From: Oscillospiraceae bacterium
Lineage (GTDB): Bacteria > Bacillota > Clostridia > Oscillospirales > Oscillospiraceae
DNA length: 64,000 nucleotides
Direction: 5' to 3'
NCBI GenBank assembly: GCA_910575265.1
Contig: CAJTEA010000010.1
Span: 54,559-118,558 of the forward strand
This document shows, piece by piece, positions 16,106 through 23,527 of the stretch (the first letter of the stretch is position 1; the number at the start of each line of letters is the position of its first letter). The translations under genes and the position numbers were made by a program. Below the pieces are notes generated by a model. That model had not been told where the DNA came from and did not search any database. It saw only the letters and a list, made by a program, of their open reading frames with translations.

Positions 16106-16477
16106 ATGCTGAACCTGGACTATCGGGACGCCCGTCCCATCTACGAACAGGTCAAGGACGGCCTGCGCCGGCTGATGGTCACGGGGGTGATTCAGGAGGG
16201 GGAGAAACTGCCCTCGGTGCGCACCATGGCGGGGACGCTTGCCATCAACCCCAACACCATCCAGCGGGCCTACGAGACTTTGGAGGCGGAGGGCTACATC
16301 TACTCAGTGCCCGGCAAAGGCTCCTTCGCTGCCCCAAACACCGGGGTGGACGAGGGACGGAAAAACGACCTGCTCGAGACCTTTGACCAGACGGCGGGGG
16401 AGCTGCTGTTTCTGGGCGTCAGCGGCGAGGAGCTATGGGCTCGGGTCCGGACTCTGGAAGGGGGAACACAAGCATGA
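16106..16477 (+). CDS. GntR-family regulator, YtrA subfamily
   Basis: A 123-residue regulator with a GntR winged helix (PIYEQVKDGLRRLMVTG, LPSVRTMAGTLAINPNTIQ, AYETLEAEGYIYSVPGKG) and a very short C-terminal helical tail. That is the YtrA subfamily layout, which usually represses its own ABC-transporter operon. The ATG at 16106 follows GAAGGAGGAG; the frame upstream has no better start. The gene overlaps the ABC ATPase by four bases (ATGA), confirming one operon. The signal it senses is unknown; Bacillus YtrA relatives respond to cell-wall antibiotics. Confidence 0.9.
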   Translation: MLNLDYRDARPIYEQVKDGLRRLMVTGVIQEGEKLPSVRTMAGTLAINPNTIQRAYETLEAEGYIYSVPGKGSFAAPNTGVDEGRKNDLLETFDQTAGELLFLGVSGEELWARVRTLEGGTQA

Positions 16478-17376
16478 TTAAAGTAATCAACGTGGTTAAG
16501 ACCTTTGACGGCTTCCGGGCTCTGGACGGGCTGACCATGACGGCGGAGAAGGGCTCCATCTACGGCCTGGTTGGCCCAAACGGGGCGGGCAAGTCCACCA
16601 TCCTGCGGCACATCATGGGCATCTACCGCCCGGACTCCGGCTCCGTGCTGATAGACGGCGACCAGGTCTACGAGAACCCGGCGGTAAAGGCCAAGATCGC
16701 CGCGATCCCCGACGAGCTGTACTATTTCAACTCCGCCTCCACCCGGGACATGATGCGCTTTTACCGGGGGATGTACCCCAACTTCGACGTGAAGCGGTAC
16801 GAGGCTCTGGCCGAGGCCTTCCCCGAGGTGGACGAGAAGCAGCCCATCCGCCGGCTGTCCAAGGGGATGCAGAAGCAGTCCGCCTTCCGGCTGGCCCTGT
16901 GCTGCAACCCGGAGGTGCTGGTGCTGGATGAGCCGGTGGACGGCCTGGATCCGGTGATGCGCCGCCAGGTGTGGACATTGCTTATGGGGGACGTGGCCCA
17001 GCGGGGGACCACCGTGCTGGTCTCCTCCCACAACCTGCGGGAGCTGGAGGACGTGTGCGACCATGTGGGTATCCTCAGCCACGGCAAGGTGCTGCTGGAG
17101 CGGTCCCTCACCGATTTGCAGGACAACGTGGTCAAGCTCCAGATCGCCTTCGCGGATGGGAAGCTGCCTGAGCTGCCCAAAGATTTGAACGTGCTTCACA
17201 CCTCCCAGATCGGGCGGGTGTTCACTCTGATTGTCCGGGGCAGCCCGGCGGAGATCAAGACCCGCATGGCGGGCTTCGCGCCCATCCTCATGGAGGCCCT
17301 GCCCCTGAGCCTGGAGGAAATCTTTATTTATGAACTGGGAGGTGAGGACTATGCGGTCCGCGACATCGTACTTTAA
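16474..17376 (+). CDS. ABC transporter ATP-binding protein
   Basis: A 300-residue ABC ATPase. Walker A is VGPNGAGKST, the signature is RLSKGMQKQS (a weak variant of LSGGQ), Walker B is VLVLDEPVDGLDP and the switch histidine is in VSSHNLRELE. The C-terminal 80 residues form a small accessory domain. The ATG at 16474 overlaps the GntR stop. It overlaps the permease by 26 bases. The YtrA-type regulator plus ATPase plus large permease resembles bacitracin or cell-envelope-stress exporters such as YtrABCDEF, but substrate is not deducible. Confidence 0.93.
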   Translation: MIKVINVVKTFDGFRALDGLTMTAEKGSIYGLVGPNGAGKSTILRHIMGIYRPDSGSVLIDGDQVYENPAVKAKIAAIPDELYYFNSASTRDMMRFYRGMYPNFDVKRYEALAEAFPEVDEKQPIRRLSKGMQKQSAFRLALCCNPEVLVLDEPVDGLDPVMRRQVWTLLMGDVAQRGTTVLVSSHNLRELEDVCDHVGILSHGKVLLERSLTDLQDNVVKLQIAFADGKLPELPKDLNVLHTSQIGRVFTLIVRGSPAEIKTRMAGFAPILMEALPLSLEEIFIYELGGEDYAVRDIVL

Positions 17377-19276
17377 CGGCGCCCTCTACCGCAAGACCCT
17401 GGCCCGCTTCTGGCCCCTGTGGGCGGGCTACGGGGTGATCTGGCTGTTTTTCATCCCGCTGAGTATGCTCAACACCTACTTTAGCCGCTACATGAGCAGC
17501 GAGCCCCAGCGGCGGCTGTTGATCAGCGCGGTGAATCTGCCTGAAATGGCCACCTTTGGCCTGTATCTGGCCGCGTTCTTCGCCATTCTCTGCGCTATGG
17601 CGGTGTTCGGCTATCTGTATAACAGCCGCTCCTCCTGCTGGTTCCACGCCCTGCCCACCCGGCGGGAGGCCCTGTTCACCACCCAGTACCTGGCGGGGCT
17701 GTCCTTCCTGCTGCTGCCCCAGGCGGCGGTGGCGGTGCTGACCGCCATGATCGAAATGGCCTTCCTGCCCATGGAGCATTGGGGTGCGGCCCTGTCCGCC
17801 CTGCTGATGTGGCTGTTGGCCCAGAGCGGAATCTGCCTGTTCTTCTTCTCCTTTGCCGCCTTCTGCGCCATGTTCACCGGCCATATCCTGGCCCTGCCCG
17901 CCTTCTACTGTATCCTCAACATACTGGCCGACGTCATCTACACCCTGCTGGATGGCCTGTTCCACGAGTTTTTCTACGGCTACACCGGGTCCGCCGGGAC
18001 CGCTCAGATCGTGGAGTACCTCACCCCCGCCTACGCCCTGAAGGACGCGCTGGTACTGCTTGGCGGCAGCGAGGAGGGACAGCGCTTCCGCTCCCCGGGC
18101 ACGGTGGCCGTCTACGCCGCCGTGGGTGTGGCGCTGGCCCTTGTATCCCTGTACGTCTACCGCCGCCGCCACGCCGAGACCGCCGGGGACGTGGTGGCCA
18201 TCCCCCTGGTGCGGCCCCTGTTCAAATACGGGGTGTCCTTCTGCTCCGGGCTGTGCCTGGGCATGTTCTCCGCGATGTTCTTCGGCTGGACGGACGGCAT
18301 GGCCGTCCTCATCGCCAGTATCCTGGTCTGGACGGTCATCGGCTGCTTCGCCGCCGAGATGCTGCTGAAAAAGTCCTTCCGGGTGTTCAAGGCCTGGAGG
18401 GGGGCGGCGGTCATGGCCGCCGTCATGCTCCTGCTGTGCCTGGGCTGCTCCATGGACCTGTTCGGGGTGGAGACCCGGGTGCCCCAGGCGGACCGGGTGG
18501 AGCGTTTGAATGTCACCCTGGATCTGGGCTACCCCAACGACAGCGGCGGCAGCTACTCCGCCGTCCTCACCGAGCCAGAGAACATTCAAAAGTTCATCGA
18601 CCTCCACCGGGCCATCGTAGCCGACCGGGACCGGCTGGACGGGAACAGCGGAAGCTATCAGACCGGGGACGACTACACCTACCTCCATCTGCGCTACACC
18701 CTGAAGGGGGGCTCCACCCTGAACCGCTACTACGACAGCTTCCCCATCTACCAGGAGGACATCGATCAGGAGGGCAGCGTCACCAATCTGGTGAAGGGCC
18801 TCTATGGGGACCGGGAATTGGTATTTGACGCCTATGGCTTTGAGGACTTCCTGGAAAAGGGCCGCCTCACCGGGGCATGGCTGGACCGGGTCAATAACGC
18901 CAGGGGCGAGACGGAGTACAACATCTATGTGGATGACTACGCCCAGGAGCTGTGGGACGCGGTACAGCAGGACTTTGCCGAGGGGACCATCGGCGTGCGT
19001 TATCTCTTCGACCACGGCGGCGACTGCCTGAAGGACACCTATCGCACCGATCTGACATTCAGCCTTACGGTTTACCAGCATCCCGGCTCCGGCCAGGAGG
19101 GCTACTCCGTCCAGGCCAGCCCCGCCGGTTACGACATCGACGAGAGTCTTATCATCACCCTCACCCCCAACGCCAAACACACCCTGGCTGTGCTGGATCA
19201 GACCGGCATCTTTGAGGAGGGGTACAGTCTGGCGGCCCATGAGCCGGACTATTACCCTGACACCCATACCTGGTAA
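17351..19276 (+). CDS. ABC transporter permease with large C-terminal extracytoplasmic domain
   Basis: A 641-residue protein. Residues 1-380 carry about eight hydrophobic segments, arranged as in ABC-2-like permeases, with a hydrophobic helix ending near LLLCLGCSMDLFGVE at about residue 375. From about residue 380 to the end is a soluble domain rich in Asp, Tyr and Gly, presumably outside the membrane. The ATG at 17351 follows GGGAGGTGAG; an earlier in-frame ATG would sit inside the ATPase end. The permease overlaps the ATPase and lies in the GntR-controlled operon. The extra domain may bind ligand or a partner; no known motif seen. Confidence 0.85.
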   Translation: MRSATSYFNGALYRKTLARFWPLWAGYGVIWLFFIPLSMLNTYFSRYMSSEPQRRLLISAVNLPEMATFGLYLAAFFAILCAMAVFGYLYNSRSSCWFHALPTRREALFTTQYLAGLSFLLLPQAAVAVLTAMIEMAFLPMEHWGAALSALLMWLLAQSGICLFFFSFAAFCAMFTGHILALPAFYCILNILADVIYTLLDGLFHEFFYGYTGSAGTAQIVEYLTPAYALKDALVLLGGSEEGQRFRSPGTVAVYAAVGVALALVSLYVYRRRHAETAGDVVAIPLVRPLFKYGVSFCSGLCLGMFSAMFFGWTDGMAVLIASILVWTVIGCFAAEMLLKKSFRVFKAWRGAAVMAAVMLLLCLGCSMDLFGVETRVPQADRVERLNVTLDLGYPNDSGGSYSAVLTEPENIQKFIDLHRAIVADRDRLDGNSGSYQTGDDYTYLHLRYTLKGGSTLNRYYDSFPIYQEDIDQEGSVTNLVKGLYGDRELVFDAYGFEDFLEKGRLTGAWLDRVNNARGETEYNIYVDDYAQELWDAVQQDFAEGTIGVRYLFDHGGDCLKDTYRTDLTFSLTVYQHPGSGQEGYSVQASPAGYDIDESLIITLTPNAKHTLAVLDQTGIFEEGYSLAAHEPDYYPDTHTW

Positions 19277-19349
19277 GGGGCAAAGCCCCCTTCGCGTCAG
19301 GTAGGTACAGATACCACAAACCCGCCCACAGCCGAACCCTAAAACCAAA

Positions 19350-19386
19350 AAACAGGAGGCCGAAAACCGGCCCCCTGTTTTTTCAC
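19350..19386 (+). terminator. terminator after ABC permease
   Basis: AACAGG-A-GGCCG, loop AAAA, CGGCC-CC-CCTGTT, then T6. Confidence 0.85.
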
Positions 19387-19425
19387 GCTCCAACCGCCAC
19401 TTTGTCAAGAACAATAAAAAACCGC

Positions 19426-19454
19426 TTGCGTAAGTGGTCGAAATAGTGTAAAAT
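19426..19454 (+). promoter_or_regulatory. promoter of the small S-layer-homology gene
   Basis: TTGCGT (19426-19431), 17-base spacer, TAAAAT (19449-19454). Confidence 0.75.
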
Positions 19455-19641
19455 ATGCTTACGAGACAGCAGAAGCATATAAGGCAGGCCAAGGAGGGCA
19501 GCACCCCTCCAAGGCCCTATGCAGGAAACCCCGTTAAGGCCAAGTCCCACACAGCAGAAATTTTCTGCGCCCAAAGTCCATTATAACGGTTTTCCCGGCG
19601 ATAATCAATGGGGAAATCAGGTGGACGCGTGCGTAGCTTCG

Positions 19642-19680
19642 GCGGTGTAGGGCTTAAAACCCCTGCGCCGCTTTTGTTGT
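19642..19680 (+). terminator. possible attenuator in S-layer-homology leader
   Basis: GCGGTGTAGGG (19642-19652) pairs with CCCTGCGCCGC (19661-19671), allowing two G-T pairs, then TTTTGTTGT. It lies inside the leader, about 100 bases before the start codon, so it could control read-through. Confidence 0.55.
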
Positions 19681-19782
19681 CTTGATGGGAACGCCTTTGG
19701 GGGCTGGGAAGCCCCGCCCCCAAAGGCTGAACCATTAAGACAGGGGGAGACAACCCCTATTAAAAACAAAGGAGAGAACGAT

Positions 19783-20916
19783 ATGAGCAAAAAATTCCTA
19801 TCCCTCGCGCTGGCCTTGGCGTTATGTCTGGGCTTGACCGTCCCGGCGTTCGCGGACGCAGCCTATGACTACACGTCCACCATGTATTCTGAAATTGGCG
19901 GGGAAGCTTCCGTCTATTACCACAACTACTCAGCCAACGGCTACACTGACCCGTCGGCGGAGAACGTGACGTTCTCCGTGGCCCCCGTCGGCGTCGCCAA
20001 AATTCGGTGGGAAGGTCCATGGAATGCGAGCGAGTATAGCGTCTATGTGTTTGACCAGGACTGTGTCGTCACCCGGAAGGATGGCCTCCCTTTCAATAGT
20101 TTTAGACTGCCGTCCATGTACGGTGATGTGGGGTATTCTGTTGGGATGGGTAATGAGTACTGGACTCATGTTGAAGAGGAGTGGTCCTGGGTCGAAGCTG
20201 GAGCTGCCGGGATACGCGTAGACCGTGATGACGGCTGGGCGTTCCAGTTTTCGCCTGACGGAGAAGACTGGAGTCCCCTTATGATGTCCAAGAAGGGCCT
20301 TGACACGGTGTTTCCTTTTGAGGATACGGAAAATGATACTACCGGCACTGTGCTGGAGTACCGCCCGCTGTCCACCCAGCCCACCGGAGGCCCCCAAGTA
20401 AGCGATTGGGCCAAGGAGCAGGTGAGCAAAGCCGCCGAGACTGGCCTTGTGCCTGACAGCTTGGGGAGCGACTACCGTGTGAGCGTTACCCGAGCCCAGT
20501 TCGCGGCGACGGCGGTAAAGCTGTACGAGGCCATGAGCGGCCAGAAGGCCCCCGCCGCCGGGGAAAGCCCGTTCACAGACACCAGTGACCCCGCTGTGAT
20601 ACAGGCCCAGGCTCTGGGTATCGTCAGCGGCGTGGGCGACGGCAAATTTGCCGCTGACGCCCTGGTGACCCGGGAACAGGCGGCGGCTATGCTGTCCCGC
20701 GTGTATACCAAGCTGGGCGGGAATATTCCCGAGGTAGCGGACACCACCTTCGCCGACAATGGCAAGGTTTCCGGCTGGGCCAAGGACGCTGTGGCGTTCA
20801 TGGCGGATAAGGGTATCGTCAGCGGCGTGGGTGATAACAGCTTCGACCCCTTGGGGAACGCCAGCATAGAGCAGGCCCTTGTGATCGCCTTGCGGATGTT
20901 CGATAATTTGAAATAA
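19783..20916 (+). CDS. S-layer-homology (SLH) domain protein, secreted
   Basis: A 377-residue exported protein. The signal peptide is clear (MSKKFLSLALALALCLG, cleavage near AFADA). Residues about 25-200 form an unrecognised domain rich in Tyr, Trp and acidic residues. From about 210 to the end are three SLH-type repeats marked by SDWAKEQVSKAAETGLVP, FTDTSDPAVIQAQALGIVSG and SGWAKDAVAFMADKGIVSG. SLH repeats anchor proteins to secondary cell-wall polymer. It has its own promoter and a long structured leader, then a terminator, so it is monocistronic. The ribosome binding site is AAAGGAGAG. Function of the N-terminal domain is unknown. Confidence 0.9.
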   Translation: MSKKFLSLALALALCLGLTVPAFADAAYDYTSTMYSEIGGEASVYYHNYSANGYTDPSAENVTFSVAPVGVAKIRWEGPWNASEYSVYVFDQDCVVTRKDGLPFNSFRLPSMYGDVGYSVGMGNEYWTHVEEEWSWVEAGAAGIRVDRDDGWAFQFSPDGEDWSPLMMSKKGLDTVFPFEDTENDTTGTVLEYRPLSTQPTGGPQVSDWAKEQVSKAAETGLVPDSLGSDYRVSVTRAQFAATAVKLYEAMSGQKAPAAGESPFTDTSDPAVIQAQALGIVSGVGDGKFAADALVTREQAAAMLSRVYTKLGGNIPEVADTTFADNGKVSGWAKDAVAFMADKGIVSGVGDNSFDPLGNASIEQALVIALRMFDNLK

Positions 20917-20921
20917 TCAGG

Positions 20922-20957
20922 AACGGCGGGCAGACAGCGGTACCACCCGCCGTTTTA
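20922..20957 (+). terminator. terminator after small SLH gene
   Basis: AACGGCGGG (20922-20930) pairs with CCCGCCGTT (20946-20954), followed by TTTT-rich sequence. Confidence 0.88.
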
Positions 20958-21054
20958 TATTAGAAATTTATACCATAGCTTATAAACAGATTGGAACAGA
21001 AAAGCCCCTTTACAAGAGAGCTTTTCTCTCGCCCAAAAATGCCAGAAAATTTTA

Positions 21055-21083
21055 TTGCTTTTTAGATAGCTCTCCGGTATAAT
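21055..21083 (+). promoter_or_regulatory. thiolase promoter
   Basis: TTGCTT (21055-21060), 17-base spacer, TATAAT (21078-21083), giving a leader of about 65 bases. Confidence 0.75.
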
Positions 21084-21154
21084 GAGAGGCAAGAGCGGTT
21101 ATCCCGGGCATTCCATTGAAATGTCCTACCAAATTTCAGGAGGTCACACACATC

Positions 21155-22411
21155 ATGAGAGAAGTATATGTTGTCAACTGCTGCCGCACCGCCATCGGCT
21201 CCTTCGGCGGGTCCCTGAAGGACGTCCCCGCCGCCGAGCTGGGCGCCACCGTTATCAAGGAGGCCCTGAACCGGGCCGGCGTAAAGCCCGAGAACGTGGA
21301 CGAGGTCATGTTCGGCTGTATCCTCACCGCCGGCCTGGGCCAGAACGTGGCCCGTCAGGCCAGCCTGAAAGCCGGCGTGCCCACCTCCGTGCCCGCCTAC
21401 ACCGTGGGTATGGTCTGCGGCTCCGGCATGAAGTCGGTCATTGAGGCCGGCCGCACCATCGCCCTGGGCGACGCCGACATCATTGTGGCTGGCGGCACCG
21501 AGAACATGTCCGCCGCCCCCTTCGCTCTCCCCGCCGCCCGCTGGGGCGCCCGCATGGGCGACAACAAGATGGTGGACACCATGATTAAGGACGGCCTGTG
21601 GGACGTGTATAACAACTACCACATGGGCACCACCGCCGAGAACATCTGCGACGTGTGGGGCATCACCCGGGAAGAGCTGGACGAGTTCGGCTACAACTCC
21701 CAGAAGAAGGCCGCCGACGCCATGGCCGCCGGCAAGTTTGACGACGAGATCGTCCCCGTTATGGTCAAGCAGAAGAAGGAAATGGTGGAGTTCAAGGTGG
21801 ACGAGTTCCCCCGCCTGACCCCTGTGGAGAAGCTGGCCAAGCTGCGCGGCGCGTTCCCCTGCGGCCCCGAGGGCGTGGAGGACGAGATTGTCCACACCTT
21901 TGAGCTTACCGGCGTCCATGAGGCCGACGCCAAGAAGCATGTCCAGCGGGTGACCGCCGGCCAGGCCTCCGGCATCAACGACGGCGCCGCCGCCATCGTG
22001 CTGGCCTCCAAGGAGGCCGTGGAGAAGTACGGCCTGAAGCCCATGGCCAAGCTGGTCAGCTGGGGCCAGGGCGGCGTGGACCCCAAGATTATGGGTGTCG
22101 GCCCCGTGCCCGCTTCCCGTCAGGCCATGGAGAAGGCCGGCCTGAAGATCGAGGACATCGACCTGGTGGAGGCCAACGAGGCCTTTGCCGCCCAGTCCAT
22201 CGCCGTGGCCCGGGAGCTGAACTTCGACATGAGCAAGGTCAACGTCAACGGCGGCGCCATCGCCCTGGGCCACCCTGTGGGCGCTTCCGGCGCTCGGATC
22301 ATCGTCACCCTGCTCCACGAGCTGGCCAAGCGGGACGACGCCAAGAAGGGCCTGGCCACCCTGTGCATCGGCGGCGGCATGGGCGTCGCCACCATCTTCG
22401 AGAAGTGCTAA
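21155..22411 (+). CDS. acetyl-CoA C-acetyltransferase (thiolase) with a 26-residue insertion
   Basis: Thiolase condenses two acetyl-CoA to acetoacetyl-CoA, the entry to butyrate formation in related gut Clostridia. It is 418 residues versus about 392 for ThlA-type enzymes. The nucleophile is Cys88 in [19 protein letters not shown], the [14 protein letters not shown] histidine and the CIGGGMG cysteine are all present. The extra residues sit at about 235-262, between LAKLRGAF and [12 protein letters not shown], where ThlA has about five residues; this segment is acidic and includes a cysteine. The ATG at 21155 follows AGGAGGTCACAC. Strong codon preference suggests high expression. No other butyrate genes are adjacent. 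Confidence 0.94.
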   Translation: MREVYVVNCCRTAIGSFGGSLKDVPAAELGATVIKEALNRAGVKPENVDEVMFGCILTAGLGQNVARQASLKAGVPTSVPAYTVGMVCGSGMKSVIEAGRTIALGDADIIVAGGTENMSAAPFALPAARWGARMGDNKMVDTMIKDGLWDVYNNYHMGTTAENICDVWGITREELDEFGYNSQKKAADAMAAGKFDDEIVPVMVKQKKEMVEFKVDEFPRLTPVEKLAKLRGAFPCGPEGVEDEIVHTFELTGVHEADAKKHVQRVTAGQASGINDGAAAIVLASKEAVEKYGLKPMAKLVSWGQGGVDPKIMGVGPVPASRQAMEKAGLKIEDIDLVEANEAFAAQSIAVARELNFDMSKVNVNGGAIALGHPVGASGARIIVTLLHELAKRDDAKKGLATLCIGGGMGVATIFEKC

Positions 22412-22425
22412 GCTAATTCCAGATA

Positions 22426-22548
22426 ATGAAAAATTATCAAAATCTCATTGGTTTTATCATTCTCTCCCTTTCGATTATTGCGGCTGCGATTATCCTGAAA
22501 GGTACGCTTATAGAGATGGCCGATATTATATACCAAGGTCTTGTATAG
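22426..22548 (+). CDS. 40-residue single-span membrane peptide
   Basis: A short frame beginning MKNYQNLIGFIILSLSI and ending MADIIYQGLV. One strongly hydrophobic stretch (about residues 8-24) would span the membrane, with a lysine after it (ILKGTLIE), giving a small bitopic protein. It starts 14 bases after the thiolase stop and is followed by a terminator, so it would be a two-gene transcript. The ribosome binding site is poor. The composition, uninterrupted hydrophobic run and similarity in style to small membrane proteins common in Firmicutes support it; function unknown. It could also be a chance frame in AT-richer DNA. Confidence 0.5.
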   Translation: MKNYQNLIGFIILSLSIIAAAIILKGTLIEMADIIYQGLV

Positions 22549-22567
22549 TCAGCTTTTATAAAGCGGC

Positions 22568-22606
22568 GCGGGCCGGCCTGGGGAATTTCTCCGGGCCGGC
22601 CTTTGT
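22568..22606 (+). terminator. terminator after thiolase unit
   Basis: GGGCCGGCC arms around GGGGAATTTCTCC, then TTTGTT. Imperfect but strong GC stem. Confidence 0.7.
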
Positions 22607-22618
22607 TATGGCAACGAA

Positions 22619-22653
22619 AAACCCCGGATACCTGCTCCAAGGTATCCGGGGCT
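22619..22653 (-). terminator. hairpin with minus-strand T run
   Basis: CCCCGGATACCT, loop GCTCCA, AGGTATCCGGGG. On the minus strand it is followed by TTTTT, so it suits a transcript coming from tadA. Confidence 0.7.
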
Positions 22654-22655
22654 TC

Positions 22656-22961
22656 CCGTTGAAAAAGAGGATTAAAATGAAACGAACTGTCTCTTGCGGA
22701 TTTTATATTACAGGAAACTTATTAACAAATCCAACGTCAGATGTTACAAAAGGATTAAATCGTCTAAAAAATTTTTGGGGAGCGAGGAACTTTTTGGCAG
22801 ATTTAGACAGGCCCCCAGGCAGAGAGAAAGGCCAACGGAGCGACCCGTCAGCCTTTCAAAAAATGGAGGATAGAATGAAAAGATGTTCTTGCCTTGCGAG
22901 TATCAGTATAGACAAGAGATTTTACAAAAGTTCTTGTGAGATGTTACAAAAGCTTTAAATA
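22656..22961. other. AT-rich stretch with repeats between thiolase and tadA
   Basis: Much more AT-rich than its neighbours. TTACAAAAG occurs three times (22744, 22922, 22944). GTCTAAA (22762) pairs with TTTAGAC (22802), and GAAAGGC/GCCTTTC encloses ACGG/CCGT around 22827-22858. One weak open frame covers it. An unknown RNA, a remnant of mobile DNA or a small gene are all possible. Confidence 0.5.
22677..22958 (+). CDS. doubtful small ORF (93 aa) in AT-rich stretch
   Basis: An unrecognised 93-residue frame starting MKRTVSCGFYITGN with GAGG seven bases upstream. It is rich in lysine, arginine, serine and cysteine with no clear domain, signal peptide or membrane span, and its codons differ from the GC-rich host pattern. 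It spans nearly the whole AT-rich island and ends four bases before the tadA stop on the other strand. The stem-loops within the frame make a non-coding explanation equally likely. Listed for completeness. Confidence 0.2.
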   Translation: MKRTVSCGFYITGNLLTNPTSDVTKGLNRLKNFWGARNFLADLDRPPGREKGQRSDPSAFQKMEDRMKRCSCLASISIDKRFYKSSCEMLQKL

Positions 22962-23405
22962 TCATCGAAGATTTTGAAAAAATTCCTGGAGCAGCCCTTC
23001 GCACTCCGGGCCAAGCGGCCCCTGATAGACGCGGGGGCGGTGGTTAAACCGTTCCTCGAACAGGTTGAGCACCGAACCGCAGCACCCGGACTTCTCCTCC
23101 TTTGCGCCGTAGCGCACCTCGCGGATTCGGGCGTTGATGATTGCCCCGGCGCACATGGGGCAGGGCTCCAGGGTGACGTATAGGGCGCAGTCCTGAAGCC
23201 GCCAGCTCCCCAGCTGGGCGCAGGCCTCCCGGATGGCCTCCACCTCCGCGTGGGCGGTGGCGTCCCCGTCCACCTCCCGGCGGTTGCGGCCCCGGCCGAT
23301 GATTTGACCGTCCTTGACAACGACGCAGCCCACCGGCACGTCGCCGTCCGCCATGGCCTCCCGGGCCAGGCGCAGGGCCTCGCCCATAAAAAATTCGTGG
23401 TCCAT
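22962..23405 (-). CDS. tadA: tRNA-specific adenosine deaminase TadA
   Basis: TadA converts adenosine 34 to inosine in tRNA-Arg(ACG). The 147-residue protein has the zinc-binding HAEVEAI motif (catalytic glutamate) and PCPMCAGAI, plus a GCCGSVLNLFEERFNHRP segment typical of TadA. The ATG at 23405 follows AAAGGAGGCGG; longer in-frame starts exist upstream but lack this site. It is divergent from mnmG, another tRNA-modification gene, across a short gap. A possible terminator lies about 310 bases downstream, beyond an AT-rich stretch. Confidence 0.95.
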   Translation of the reverse strand: MDHEFFMGEALRLAREAMADGDVPVGCVVVKDGQIIGRGRNRREVDGDATAHAEVEAIREACAQLGSWRLQDCALYVTLEPCPMCAGAIINARIREVRYGAKEEKSGCCGSVLNLFEERFNHRPRVYQGPLGPECEGLLQEFFQNLR

Positions 23406-23465
23406 CTCACACCGCCTCCTTTGCTTCAGTGTACCCCACCGGCCGAATTTTCGCAAGTCCCGCTC

Positions 23466-23494
23466 TTGCGCCATATCGAAAACCGTGGTAAAAT
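23466..23494 (+). promoter_or_regulatory. mnmG promoter
   Basis: TTGCGC (23466-23471), 17-base spacer, TAAAAT (23489-23494). Confidence 0.75.
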
Positions 23495-23527
23495 ATCCGG
23501 CAAACTGATCGCAGAGGAACATCATCT

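Larger units (their letters stand above)
19387..19782 (+). other. long structured leader of the small S-layer-homology gene
   Basis: No convincing gene in this stretch. After a promoter at 19426-19454 comes a leader of about 320 bases with successive stems: GGCC-AA-GGAGGG/CCCCTCC-AA-GGCC around 19484-19514; a terminator-like stem 19642-19652/19661-19671 followed by TTTTGTTGTC; GCCTTTGGGGGC/GCCCCCAAAGGC (19693-19704/19716-19727); and AGGGG/CCCCT close to the ribosome binding site. I do not recognise a riboswitch class. Confidence 0.6.

Noticed and set aside
17324..19504. Long minus-strand open frame over the ABC permease
   Set aside because: Low-complexity Gly/Gln/Val composition, a mirror of the permease codons.
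19455..19782. Cyclic-di-GMP, cobalamin or other known riboswitch
   Set aside because: None of the core consensus blocks could be found; only generic stems are visible.
22656..22961. Signal recognition particle RNA, expected next to tadA in Bacillus
   Set aside because: The conserved GGAAGCAG-type S-domain sequence is absent from both strands.
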